Positions 1 through 6,331 of a stretch of 8,024 nucleotides of DNA are shown here, in pieces; position 1 is the first letter of the stretch, and each line of letters starts with the position of its first letter. The notes beneath the pieces were generated by a model. It saw only the letters and a list, made by a program, of their open reading frames with translations, was not told the origin of the DNA and did no database searches. This stretch comes from JBPCIX01 sp051005875 (GTDB lineage: Bacteria; Actinomycetota; CADDZG01; JAHWKV01). The translations under genes and the position numbers were made by a program. The DNA is taken from NCBI GenBank assembly GCA_051005875.1, contig JBPCIX010000026.1, positions 1 through 8,024 of the forward strand. The letters run 5' to 3'.

Positions 1-132
1 CAAACCATCCCCATAGTCGCCAAACTGCTCGGCTGGATGGCCGCCATGATGGCCTTCGGCCTGGCCTTCGCCTACGCCAAACCCCTAAAAGCCAAAGACC
101 CCGAACCCCTAAGATCTCGTCGCCGGATCTAG
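1..132 (+). CDS. C-terminal end of a membrane protein (5' end outside window)
   Basis: Frame 1 is open from the window edge to a TAG at 130-132 and gives 43 residues. The codons are strongly C-ending (gtc, gcc, ctc, ggc, ttc, tac), as expected of a real gene here. The peptide contains one hydrophobic helix, roughly residues 9-26 (KLLGWMAAMMAFGLAFAYAK), followed by a basic tail ending RSRRRI. This suits the last transmembrane segment of an integral membrane protein with a cytoplasmic basic C-terminus. The family cannot be told from this fragment: a transporter permease subunit is possible, but nothing diagnostic is visible. The gene reads towards the TA module and ends 62 bases before the antitoxin ATG, with a separate promoter between them, so it is probably not in the same operon. 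Confidence 0.6.
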   Translation, partial: QTIPIVAKLLGWMAAMMAFGLAFAYAKPLKAKDPEPLRSRRRI

Positions 133-156
133 GACGGAGCGATGGCGGAAAATGAC

Positions 157-190
157 TTGACAAAATGAGCAACTGTACGCTTTAATGTAC
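157..190 (+). promoter_or_regulatory. Promoter and probable operator of the first TA module
   Basis: A perfect -35 TTGACA lies at 157-162 and a -10 TTTAAT (5 of 6 to consensus) at 181-186, with an 18-bp spacer. Transcription would start at about 192-195, on the GTG/ATG of the antitoxin. There is no Shine-Dalgarno sequence upstream, so the mRNA looks leaderless. Two copies of TGTACG, at 174-179 and 186-191, are 12 bp apart start to start, and the second overlaps the end of the -10 box. As I recall, YefM-type antitoxins bind TGTACA cores about 12 bp apart, so these are the likely autoregulatory operator. The promoter is read directly; operator function is inferred. Confidence 0.7.
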
Positions 191-194
191 GGTG

Positions 195-485
195 ATGGCT
201 ACACACGTCGTATCAAAAACTGATCTCCGGGAGCGGATTCGAGCAGAGCTTGCAGGATTGGGCGATGATACTTTGCTCATCACAGACAGGGGCCGCCCCT
301 CGGCAGTGGTAATCGCCGTTGGTCGCTGGAACGACCTTCAGCAATCGCTCGAGGATCTCGAAGACACAGTAGCGATCCTGGAGCAGCGCATGTCCAGGCA
401 GAAAACAAGCACGGCTGAAGCCGCATTTGCGCGGATCGAATCCGAGGATGGCCATTTACAAAGTCCGGCTCGCAAAACGGGCTGA
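195..485 (+). CDS. Phd/YefM-type antitoxin of a type II TA module
   Basis: 96 residues from ATG 195; a GTG directly in front at 192 is the alternative start. The N-terminal half has the Phd/YefM pattern: a SKTDLRERI segment (residues 7-15) where the family has its conserved S-x-x-R helix, then DTLLITDRGRPSAVVIAVGRW (about residues 25-45), the hallmark beta hairpin with GRPxAV, then a Leu/Glu-rich helix (LQQSLEDLEDTVAILEQR). The C-terminal third is polar and is probably the flexible part that wraps the toxin. In this family the antitoxin neutralises its partner toxin by direct binding and represses its own promoter. The gene overlaps the toxin gene by 38 bases in another frame, so the two are co-transcribed and probably translationally linked. 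With no SD and a promoter placing the transcript start at the start codon, translation is probably leaderless. Homologous proteins are also labelled prevent-host-death proteins. Confidence 0.85.
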   Translation: MATHVVSKTDLRERIRAELAGLGDDTLLITDRGRPSAVVIAVGRWNDLQQSLEDLEDTVAILEQRMSRQKTSTAEAAFARIESEDGHLQSPARKTG

Positions 486-720
486 GCGCGGACTTCGCAA
501 GATCCGGCAGGGCGACCCACGGGCCTACCGCCGCATCGTAGAAGCAATAAGGGCGCTAGGCAAGGTTTCCGCCCCACCGAAGGCCGAAAAGCTGACGAAC
601 TTCGACCCCCCCGCCTGGCGCGTTCGGGTTGGCGAGTACCGAATCGTTTACGAAATTTACGAGCATGAGCTGCTGGTGCTCGTTGTAAACATCGCTCCAA
701 GGGGTGAGGTCTACAAGTGA
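448..720 (+). CDS. RelE/ParE-superfamily toxin
   Basis: 90 residues from ATG 448. A TTG at 427 would add seven residues, but MAIYKVRLAKRAERGLRKI matches the usual start of the family. The fold signature is visible: N-terminal strand (YKVRLAKRAE), two basic helices (residues 11-40), a central strand AWRVRVGEYRIVYEI (about 56-70) carrying the R-x-G-x-Y-R-I-V-Y motif, and a last strand ending IAPRGEVYK where relatives have a HRREVY-like ending. RelE-type members are ribosome-dependent mRNA endonucleases and ParE-type members poison gyrase. The sequence does not decide between them, but the arginine-rich central strand and terminal R-x-x-VYK favour RelE. The gene starts inside the antitoxin gene (GAGG sits directly against the ATG, so the SD is poor), and its translation probably depends on antitoxin translation. 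It appears intact. Confidence 0.88.
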   Translation: MAIYKVRLAKRAERGLRKIRQGDPRAYRRIVEAIRALGKVSAPPKAEKLTNFDPPAWRVRVGEYRIVYEIYEHELLVLVVNIAPRGEVYK

Positions 721-803
721 CGGAGAGGCGAAGTTTGCCGGCCGCATGTCTCATGCTAGAAGGAATATCGAACACTTCAAGAGGGTTGAAGGCTTGCGCG
801 TGG

Positions 804-820
804 TAGCACCTTAGCTGCTA
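804..820. repeat. Inverted repeat TAGCA / TGCTA
   Basis: Perfect 5-bp arms TAGCA (804-808) and TGCTA (816-820) around a 7-base centre. Short enough to be chance, but it is the first of three dyads in 90 bases, and TAGC/GCTA words recur at 827-832 and 876-892. It could be part of an operator or a weak RNA hairpin. Confidence 0.35.
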
Positions 821-835
821 TGCCGGGCTAGCGTG

Positions 836-858
836 GCCGAAAAATACGCGTTTTTGGC
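836..858. terminator. A/T-flanked dyad downstream of the toxin gene, possible terminator
   Basis: GCC (836-838), a one-base bulge, AAAAA, a six-base centre containing ACGCGT, TTTTT (851-855) and GGC (856-858) form an 8-bp stem with one bulged base. It lies about 115 bases after the toxin stop. The T-run is inside the stem rather than after a G/C stem, so it is not a classical intrinsic terminator. It could alternatively be a protein-binding dyad. Confidence 0.3.
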
Positions 859-874
859 GGATGTTCTTTTGGGG

Positions 875-893
875 GGCTAGGCGCATACTAGCC
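875..893. repeat. Inverted repeat GGCTAG / CTAGCC upstream of the protease unit
   Basis: Perfect 6-bp arms GGCTAG (875-880) and CTAGCC (888-893) around a 7-base centre. The flanks TTTT and AAA could extend pairing if the four extra G residues at 871-874 bulge out. It lies about 55 bases before the leader GTG, a position suited to an operator or a 5' UTR hairpin. Confidence 0.4.
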
Positions 894-947
894 AAAGGTC
901 GCAAAACCGGCCTCCGAAGAATTAATCGGCACGTGGGAGGACATACA

Positions 948-998
948 GTGAACAGCGATAAATTGGAAAGCAGCATTGCTAAAGGGAGGCTTTCATGA
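948..998 (+). CDS. 16-residue leader peptide coupled to the FtsH homologue
   Basis: A GTG at 948 preceded by GGGAGG (935-940, 7-base spacing) opens a 16-codon frame (MNSDKLESSIAKGRLS) that ends at a TGA in 996-998. The stop overlaps the ATG of the protease gene in the sequence ATGA (995-998). The protease has its own SD, GGGAGG at 984-989, inside the last codons of this ORF. The strong SD and exact stop-start overlap suggest a translated upstream ORF that couples or tunes protease translation. There is no run of regulatory codons as in amino-acid attenuators. The alternative is that the GTG and SD occur by chance. The peptide has no recognisable homology. Confidence 0.45.
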   Translation: MNSDKLESSIAKGRLS

Positions 999-3040
999 AG
1001 AAATCTCGTTCCAAGGGCGGCGCCGGGCTCAGGATTTTGTACGGCACCCTCCTTCTGTTGATTGTCGGATTTGTGGTTGTCATCCGATATGCGTATCAGG
1101 CGCCGGATGAGGGCAAGCAGATCAGCCTTGCCGGTGTTTTTCAGCTGGCCGACCAGGGCCGGATTGTCTCTGCCAAGTTGCTTGACGAAGATGCCCAGGT
1201 CACGGGGCTGGCTTGCGCGTCTTCTCCCTCGGGCGCTCGCATTCCCGGCGGTTCGGGTGACCCGGGTTCATCTTTATCCGGCGCTCCAAGCGGAGCGACT
1301 CCGGGCCCCGGGGCGTGCTCGGGCAAGACCAGTCGGTTCCACGCCTCTTACCCGCGCTCCGATGTGGGGACCCAGCAGCTGATTGAAAAGATTTTCAACG
1401 GCGGCGCGCAAGTCGAGATAGACAAGCAATCCAACAAGGCTGTGGCCAAGCTCCTCGTAACATTCGTTTTTCCGCTGGTGATGCTGGCCAACTTATTCGG
1501 CCTGATCTTCATGTCACGGGGCGGAGAGTCTTCGATAGCCGATATCGCCGGCTTCGGCACCATCCGCCGCAAGGCGCAAAGAAAGGGATTGGCTTCGACG
1601 GGAATCACTTTCAGCGACGTGGCTGGAGTCCCCGAAGCGGTGGTCGAAATGCGTGAGGTCACTGATTACCTTACCGATCCATCCAAGTTCGAAGCCCTGG
1701 GGGCATCGGTGCCCAAGGGTGTTTTGCTGTTCGGCCCCCCAGGGTGCGGCAAGACTTTGCTCGCTAAAGCCGTCGCGGGCGAAACCGGTGTTCCGTTCCT
1801 TTCGATGTCCGGTGCTGAGTTCGTAGAGTCACTGGTCGGAGTCGGCGCGGCCCGGGTGCGCGACCTGTTCCGGCAAGTAAGGGAGGTAGCGCCCGCCATT
1901 GTGTTTATCGATGAGATCGACGCCGTCGGCCGAAAAAGAGAAGGCGAAGGCGTGACCGGCGGCGAGCGCGAGCAGACCATCAACCAGCTGCTGATAGAAA
2001 TCGACGGATTTGAATCGGCAGCGGGCATCGTGGTGATGGGGGCCACCAACCGTCCCGATATTTTGGACCCGGCGCTGCTGCGTCCGGGCCGTTTCGACCG
2101 GCACGTGACTCTCGCTCCGCCCGACGTAAACGGACGCCGCGAGATTCTGGAACTGCACAGTGACGGCAAGCCCATGTCTACCGATGTTGACTTGGATTTG
2201 GTGGCGCGCCGGACTCCCGGGTTCACCGGAGCCGATCTGGCCAACGTGGTAAACGAAGCCGCACTTTTGACTATTCGTGAGGATTCGGGGAGTGAAATCA
2301 CCATGCGCCATTTCGTGGAAGCGGTGCAGCGGGTGCTCCACGGCCCACAACGCCGGGGGCAAATAATGAGCCCGCAAGAAAGAAAGCGGATTGCTTTTCA
2401 CGAGGCCGGACACGCCGTTGTCGCGGCCGGGCTTGGGCGGGCCGCCGACGTACAGCGGGTCTCGGTTGTGGCACGCGGCAGGGGCCTTGGCCAAGCGATG
2501 GTTTCGTCTGAGAACGAGAAGGTGCTGCTCACCAAACCGCAGATGCAGGGTGAGTTGACCATTGCCATGGCCGGTATCGCCTGCGAGAAATTAGTATTCG
2601 GCAATTCGTCTTCTACCGCCGAGCAAGACATCGACAAAGCCAACGAACTTGCCCGGCAAATGGTCGGCCACTATGCCATGTCGGACAAGGTGGGCCCGCT
2701 TCGGGTGCTGCGCCCTTCTTCTGACGGTTACTTGGGGTCCGAAAGCGCAGTGATGGACGCGGTGTCCGGGCAAACAATGCAAGAGTTCGATCATGAGGTC
2801 AAACGGCTAATTCAGCTCGCAGAAAAACGAGCCGCATTTGTTCTGGAGCAAAATCGCTCTCACCTGGATCAGTTGGTGGCGCGCCTCCAAGAAGAGGAAA
2901 CGTTGGAGGCAATTAGTCTGGATACAGTTCTGAGCCAAGTGCAGGAGCACCCCGAGTTGCTCGACGACGATCCGGACGCAGGGGCCATTGAAAACGGACG
3001 CTCAAGGGTGGGCCGGACCTCTAAAACCTCAAAGCTCTAG
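995..3040 (+). CDS. ftsH: FtsH-type membrane AAA+ zinc metalloprotease, divergent
   Basis: 681 residues from ATG 995, with SD GGGAGG five bases upstream. FtsH is a hexameric inner-membrane protease that unfolds membrane and soluble substrates with ATP and degrades them. Order: TM1 about residues 13-33; extracytoplasmic loop about 35-151; TM2 about 152-173; Walker A GPPGCGKT (247-254, Cys for the usual Thr); pore loop FVESLVG (276-282); Walker B VFIDEID (303-309); second region of homology ending LLRPGRFDR (361-369) with both arginine fingers; zinc site HEAGH (469-473), with the third ligand probably Asp545 in STAEQDID. All catalytic residues are present, so it should be an active ATPase and protease. 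Two departures stand out. The pore Phe (F in the usual EMFVG) is Leu280. The external loop is about 45 residues longer than in E. coli because of a Gly/Ser/Pro-rich stretch (about 75-110) bounded by Cys74 and Cys108. The C-terminal tail is acidic, then basic. It is likely an accessory paralogue rather than the housekeeping enzyme. Confidence 0.95.
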   Translation: MKKSRSKGGAGLRILYGTLLLLIVGFVVVIRYAYQAPDEGKQISLAGVFQLADQGRIVSAKLLDEDAQVTGLACASSPSGARIPGGSGDPGSSLSGAPSGATPGPGACSGKTSRFHASYPRSDVGTQQLIEKIFNGGAQVEIDKQSNKAVAKLLVTFVFPLVMLANLFGLIFMSRGGESSIADIAGFGTIRRKAQRKGLASTGITFSDVAGVPEAVVEMREVTDYLTDPSKFEALGASVPKGVLLFGPPGCGKTLLAKAVAGETGVPFLSMSGAEFVESLVGVGAARVRDLFRQVREVAPAIVFIDEIDAVGRKREGEGVTGGEREQTINQLLIEIDGFESAAGIVVMGATNRPDILDPALLRPGRFDRHVTLAPPDVNGRREILELHSDGKPMSTDVDLDLVARRTPGFTGADLANVVNEAALLTIREDSGSEITMRHFVEAVQRVLHGPQRRGQIMSPQERKRIAFHEAGHAVVAAGLGRAADVQRVSVVARGRGLGQAMVSSENEKVLLTKPQMQGELTIAMAGIACEKLVFGNSSSTAEQDIDKANELARQMVGHYAMSDKVGPLRVLRPSSDGYLGSESAVMDAVSGQTMQEFDHEVKRLIQLAEKRAAFVLEQNRSHLDQLVARLQEEETLEAISLDTVLSQVQEHPELLDDDPDAGAIENGRSRVGRTSKTSKL

Positions 3041-3093
3041 GCCCCTCGAATTAATGGAATATTGGTGCGCTTGGCTTCTGGCGGCGCGAAGGG

Positions 3094-4353
3094 GTGGCTG
3101 ATTTGATCAGTCCGCTCATGGCGGAACTGAAAGAATCTGCGGCGCGTCGGCCCGGCGACCTGGACCGGCTTTTCGACGAAATTGTCCAGGGCGGCACTCC
3201 ATTGATCGAGTGTATTGAGGGCGACGCGAACCACTGCTTCATCACTTTCTTGTGGCGGGCGGATGGGGCGAAGAGTGTCGCGGTGGTAGGGGGCCCCGGG
3301 GGCATTGTTCATAATCCGCTTCACCGCCTTGGTGATGCGGATGTTTGGTACCGCACCTACAAGGCGCCCGCCGATTCACGGTTTAGCTACCAGATACTCG
3401 AGGACCCTCCCGAAATCCCGCAGGACCCCGAACAAATCATGCCGGTGATGATGGGCGCCTTTGCTCGCATGGTCGGCGACCATCGCAACCCGAAGCGTTT
3501 CGAAATTCCAAGAGGCGATCTTTCGCCCATCCCGGCGGACTTGGTGTGGTCTGTGGTTGAGCTAAAAGACGCCCCACCCCAGCCGTACATCGATGCGCGC
3601 CCAGAGCGGCCGGCCGGAAGCGTGCAAACACATGAATTCCAAAGCAAGCTGGCCGAAAGCAAGCGCCGGCTCTGGGTCTACACGCCACCCGGCTATCAGC
3701 CGGGCGGGGACTATCCGTGGATTGCGGCGACGGACGGAGCGGGGATGATGACGGCCCAGCAATTGCCAACAACTCTGGACAACCTCATCGCGGAAGCAAA
3801 AATTCCTTCGATGGTAGCGGTGATGATCGAGCACCCCGGCGGAATGCCCGGCAGGGTGCAGGAATTGGCTTGCTCAGATATTTTCCAGCGGGTGGTGGGC
3901 GAGGAACTGGTCCCCTGGGTCCGCGAGAATTACTCGGTCTCGCACGATCGGGGTAAGGCAATTTTGGTGGGCGGAAGTTTCGGCGGTCTGGGGGCCACCT
4001 TCACGGCCTGGCGCCGGCCGGATCTTTTTGGAAACGTACTTTCCAACTCCGGTTCTTACTGGTGGGCGCCGCATGGCGATGAACCGGAGTGGTTGGCGCG
4101 GGAACTCGCTTCCGCCTCGGCCGAGGCCGTGCCCGCCCGTTGTTATTTGGACGTCGGCCGTTTTGAAACTGGCTCCAGCTTCCCCGGAGTGCCAGACCTT
4201 CTGACAACCGTTAGGCATATGAGAAATATCCTGAGGGCAAAGGGATCTCAGGTTTTCTACTCCGAGCACAACGGGGGCCACGATCTGGTCTGCATGCGAG
4301 GTCAGTTGGCCGAAGGCCTGATCGCTCTCGCCGGCGCTTGGGCCGCCGAGTGA
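3094..4353 (+). CDS. Fes-like esterase (enterochelin esterase / esterase D family)
   Basis: 419 residues from GTG 3094, the first possible start after an in-frame TAA at 3052. No well-spaced SD is visible, and ATG 3118 is an alternative. The N-terminal part (about 30-105) looks like the beta-sandwich of Fes enzymes (FITFLWR 49-55, VWYRTYKAPADSRFSYQ 84-100). The second half (about 175-419) is the alpha/beta-hydrolase esterase D fold: RLWVYTPPGY (192-201), ELVPWVRENY (271-280), nucleophile elbow GGSFGG with Ser295, YLDVG with probable Asp353, and GGHD with probable His396. The full triad is therefore present. Fes itself hydrolyses ferric enterobactin in the cytoplasm to free iron; other members cut different esters, so the substrate here is open. 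There is no signal peptide, so it is cytoplasmic. It lies 53 bases after the FtsH homologue, and its stop overlaps the start of the solute-binding protein (GTGA, 4350-4353), which argues for a shared substrate. Confidence 0.82.
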   Translation: MADLISPLMAELKESAARRPGDLDRLFDEIVQGGTPLIECIEGDANHCFITFLWRADGAKSVAVVGGPGGIVHNPLHRLGDADVWYRTYKAPADSRFSYQILEDPPEIPQDPEQIMPVMMGAFARMVGDHRNPKRFEIPRGDLSPIPADLVWSVVELKDAPPQPYIDARPERPAGSVQTHEFQSKLAESKRRLWVYTPPGYQPGGDYPWIAATDGAGMMTAQQLPTTLDNLIAEAKIPSMVAVMIEHPGGMPGRVQELACSDIFQRVVGEELVPWVRENYSVSHDRGKAILVGGSFGGLGATFTAWRRPDLFGNVLSNSGSYWWAPHGDEPEWLARELASASAEAVPARCYLDVGRFETGSSFPGVPDLLTTVRHMRNILRAKGSQVFYSEHNGGHDLVCMRGQLAEGLIALAGAWAAE

Positions 4354-6056
4354 ACCGCGAGCCCGCTAGTTCTCCGGCCGAATCACCAGAGCCGGATGAT
4401 TCAGTGCATGCGCTCATTGACCGCCGCACTTTTTTGCGAACCGGGCTGGGCGCCGCCGGCGCCGTGGTGCTTGCCTCTTGCGCTAAAAACAATCCGATCC
4501 ACGGGGACGGGGTCCCTGCGAGTCCTGCCGATCTTTCGCTCCCGGTTGCCAGGCCCACGATTCGTCTGGCAGGCACCGACTTTGGCTTTCCCAATCCATT
4601 CGGCTACACCCCCCCCGGGTACGGCCGGCTGGTTCCCGTTTTTGACACCTTGCTTTGGCAGGGGCCCAAAAAGATCCTGGTCCCGTGGCTGGCTTCGAAG
4701 TACCAGCGCAACGAAAACGGAACCCTTTATAACTTTGAGCTTCGCGACAACATCAAGTGGAACGACGGCAAGCCGCTCACCGTCGACGACGTTGTATTTT
4801 CGTTCGATTACACGGCCGAGGTCGGCCCGCCCAGTCAGTTCATCGCCAAGCCGGAAGGAAAGATCAAGGTCACCAGGACCGGCGAGCGCACCTTCCAGAT
4901 CGCCGTCGACAAGCCCACGGTGACATTCGATGCCTCGGTGCTGGCGGGAGCTCTAATAGTTCCCAAGCACATTTGGCAGGGCGTCAAGGATCCGGCCAAG
5001 ATCCACGATTTGAAGACGTTGGTCGGCTCGGGACCATATCGTCTTGAGAAGTACGAGCAAGGTGGCTCCTATCTGTACACGGCCAACGACCAATTCTTTT
5101 TGGGAAAACCGTTTGTCAAAAGGATGGAGTTCCTACAGGTGGGCGATGAGCCCTCGGCCGTCTACGCCGGCGAAATCGACGCCGGGGGAGTGGGGACCTC
5201 AGGGGTCACCCCGGCGACTCTCAAGCCGTTTCGCAATTCCCGATTCGGCATTGTTACCGGCCCTCCTGAGTTTCCGGCGGTCCTGCTGTGGAATCAGGCT
5301 AAGGGTGGCCCACTCAGCGACCTGCAGTTCAGAAAAGCTTGCACCCTGGCGATCGACCGCAAGGACCTGGTCAAAAGGCTCTTTCCGGGAAATGCCGAGC
5401 CGGGCAACCCGGGCTTCTTGCCGCCGGAGCACCCTTTTAGGGTGGAGGTCGAGCAGTACCCTTTCGATCGCGCGGGGGCCGAGCGAATGCTGGACGCAGC
5501 AGGCTACAAACGGGCCGCCGGGGGGATAAGGCAAGGCCCCGACGGCAAGCCACTGCGCTTCAAGCTTCTGGCCATCCCGCCGCTGTCCGCTGTTACCGAG
5601 CTGGTGGTCGGGATGCTGGATAAGGTTGGCATCAAGCTCGACATCGAGCCGAGCGAGTTCTTTCAAGCCTTCGGTCCCCTGAGCGCCGGCCAGTACGAAA
5701 TGGCTCTTATTTTCTACGGCGGCATCACTGGCGACCCCGACTACATGCGCACGGTCTACTCGTCCCGGGCGCAAAAGCCCTTCCACGGGGCTCAGGGCTA
5801 CAAGAACCTGGAATTCGACGACCTGGCCGACCGCCAACTGGTGACCTACGACGAAGCCGAGCGAAAAAAGCTGATTGCCCGAATGCAGCAAATAGTGGCG
5901 GCCGACCTGCCGTTCTTGCACCTGTACTACCCCCGTCCCATCCTCATTTACCGCCGGGGTGGCGGCTTCGACCAGTGGGACACGGGCCTAAACAAACAAA
6001 CCTTCGTAACCGGCCGCTCCGACGACACCCTAAAAATCCGCCCCACCAAGGCCTGA
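4350..6056 (+). CDS. Family 5 ABC solute-binding protein, Tat-exported lipoprotein
   Basis: 568 residues from GTG 4350, which overlaps the esterase stop. A TTG at 4338 would add four residues; GTG 4404 would give a more compact signal peptide starting 6 residues before the twin arginines. Residues 25-44 are a Tat-type lipoprotein signal: RRTFLR, a hydrophobic stretch, then lipobox LASC with Cys44, so the mature protein is anchored outside the membrane. The body is a DppA/OppA-like SBP_bac_5 protein of usual size: FELRDNIKWNDGKPLTVDDV (about 132-151), VGSGPYRLEKY (about 226-236), FRKACTLAIDRKDLVKR (about 329-345), DGKPLRFKLL, then KVGIKLDIEP. Family members bind peptides, nickel chelates, opines, sugars or other small ligands for import. 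Ligand-contacting residues cannot be read reliably here. No permease or ATPase gene follows, so it is an orphan or uses a transporter encoded elsewhere. Coupling to the esterase suggests an ester-containing ligand (inference). Confidence 0.92.
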   Translation: MNREPASSPAESPEPDDSVHALIDRRTFLRTGLGAAGAVVLASCAKNNPIHGDGVPASPADLSLPVARPTIRLAGTDFGFPNPFGYTPPGYGRLVPVFDTLLWQGPKKILVPWLASKYQRNENGTLYNFELRDNIKWNDGKPLTVDDVVFSFDYTAEVGPPSQFIAKPEGKIKVTRTGERTFQIAVDKPTVTFDASVLAGALIVPKHIWQGVKDPAKIHDLKTLVGSGPYRLEKYEQGGSYLYTANDQFFLGKPFVKRMEFLQVGDEPSAVYAGEIDAGGVGTSGVTPATLKPFRNSRFGIVTGPPEFPAVLLWNQAKGGPLSDLQFRKACTLAIDRKDLVKRLFPGNAEPGNPGFLPPEHPFRVEVEQYPFDRAGAERMLDAAGYKRAAGGIRQGPDGKPLRFKLLAIPPLSAVTELVVGMLDKVGIKLDIEPSEFFQAFGPLSAGQYEMALIFYGGITGDPDYMRTVYSSRAQKPFHGAQGYKNLEFDDLADRQLVTYDEAERKKLIARMQQIVAADLPFLHLYYPRPILIYRRGGGFDQWDTGLNKQTFVTGRSDDTLKIRPTKA

Positions 6057-6068
6057 TTAGGCCCGGTA

Positions 6069-6083
6069 GCCCCGCATCGGGGC
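6069..6083 (+). terminator. GC hairpin just after the binding-protein gene
   Basis: GCCCCG (6069-6074), a three-base loop and CGGGGC (6078-6083) form a perfect 6-bp G/C stem starting 13 bases after the TGA. No T-run follows, so if it is a terminator it is of the U-less kind proposed for high-GC bacteria. Confidence 0.45.
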
Positions 6084-6117
6084 GCAGTTAGGTCCCTCGG
6101 CCGGGATCGACTCTCTC

Positions 6118-6143
6118 GGGCTGTGATCCGGGGCTGTGATCCG
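6118..6143. repeat. Perfect 13-bp tandem duplication
   Basis: GGGCTGTGATCCG occurs at 6118-6130 and again directly at 6131-6143 without any mismatch. It lies in the non-coding decay region after the binding-protein gene. It probably reflects replication slippage or a small duplication; no function is evident. Confidence 0.8.
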
Positions 6144-6161
6144 AACCTGCCAGAAAAATAG

Positions 6162-6281
6162 GCCATTGACGGCGACAAGATTTTCGGTCTGTTCGTCCTG
6201 CCGGAGCCCTCGGACAACCCCGCCCAAATGCGTGAGCGCGCGATTCGTTTGGCAGCGAAAGCTCTCGCCCGGCTTGAATAG
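6162..6281 (+). pseudogene. Unidentified C-terminal coding remnant
   Basis: Between an in-frame TAG (6159-6161) and a TAG at 6279-6281 lies a 39-codon stretch with protein-like composition: IDGDKIFGLFVLPEPSDN, then an amphipathic Ala/Arg-rich helix (MRERAIRLAAKALARLE). It has no usable start near its beginning (an ATG at 6228 would give only 17 residues) and I do not recognise the family. It looks like the tail of a protein whose upstream part has been lost, but a chance open frame in GC-rich DNA is a real alternative. Confidence 0.25.
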
Positions 6282-6331
6282 GTTGGCGGTCAGAGAGGAA
6301 GAGCAAATGGGACGGCCCAAAGTGCGCTCGA

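Larger units (their letters stand above)
721..947. other. Intergenic region between TA module and FtsH unit
   Basis: About 230 bases with no convincing gene on either strand. It holds three inverted repeats (804-820, 836-858, 875-893), listed separately. One or more may end the TA transcript or control the downstream unit. I could not assign a credible -35/-10 pair for the protease unit, although its promoter should lie here. Near the 3' end is the strong ribosome binding site GGGAGG (935-940) of the leader ORF. Confidence 0.6.

Noticed and set aside
112..130. AGATC / GATCT inverted repeat at the end of the partial membrane-protein gene
   Set aside because: Only 5 bp with a 9-base loop, inside codons and without a T-run, so it is not a convincing terminator.
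1666..2494. Two long - strand frames opposite the FtsH AAA domain
   Set aside because: They are antisense shadows in GC-rich coding DNA with low-complexity Ser/Arg-rich products and no motifs.
3054..3101. 15-codon ATG frame between the protease and esterase genes, which could be a second leader peptide
   Set aside because: There is no SD in front of the ATG and it ends a few bases inside the esterase gene without a stop-start overlap. It is far weaker than the ORF at 948.
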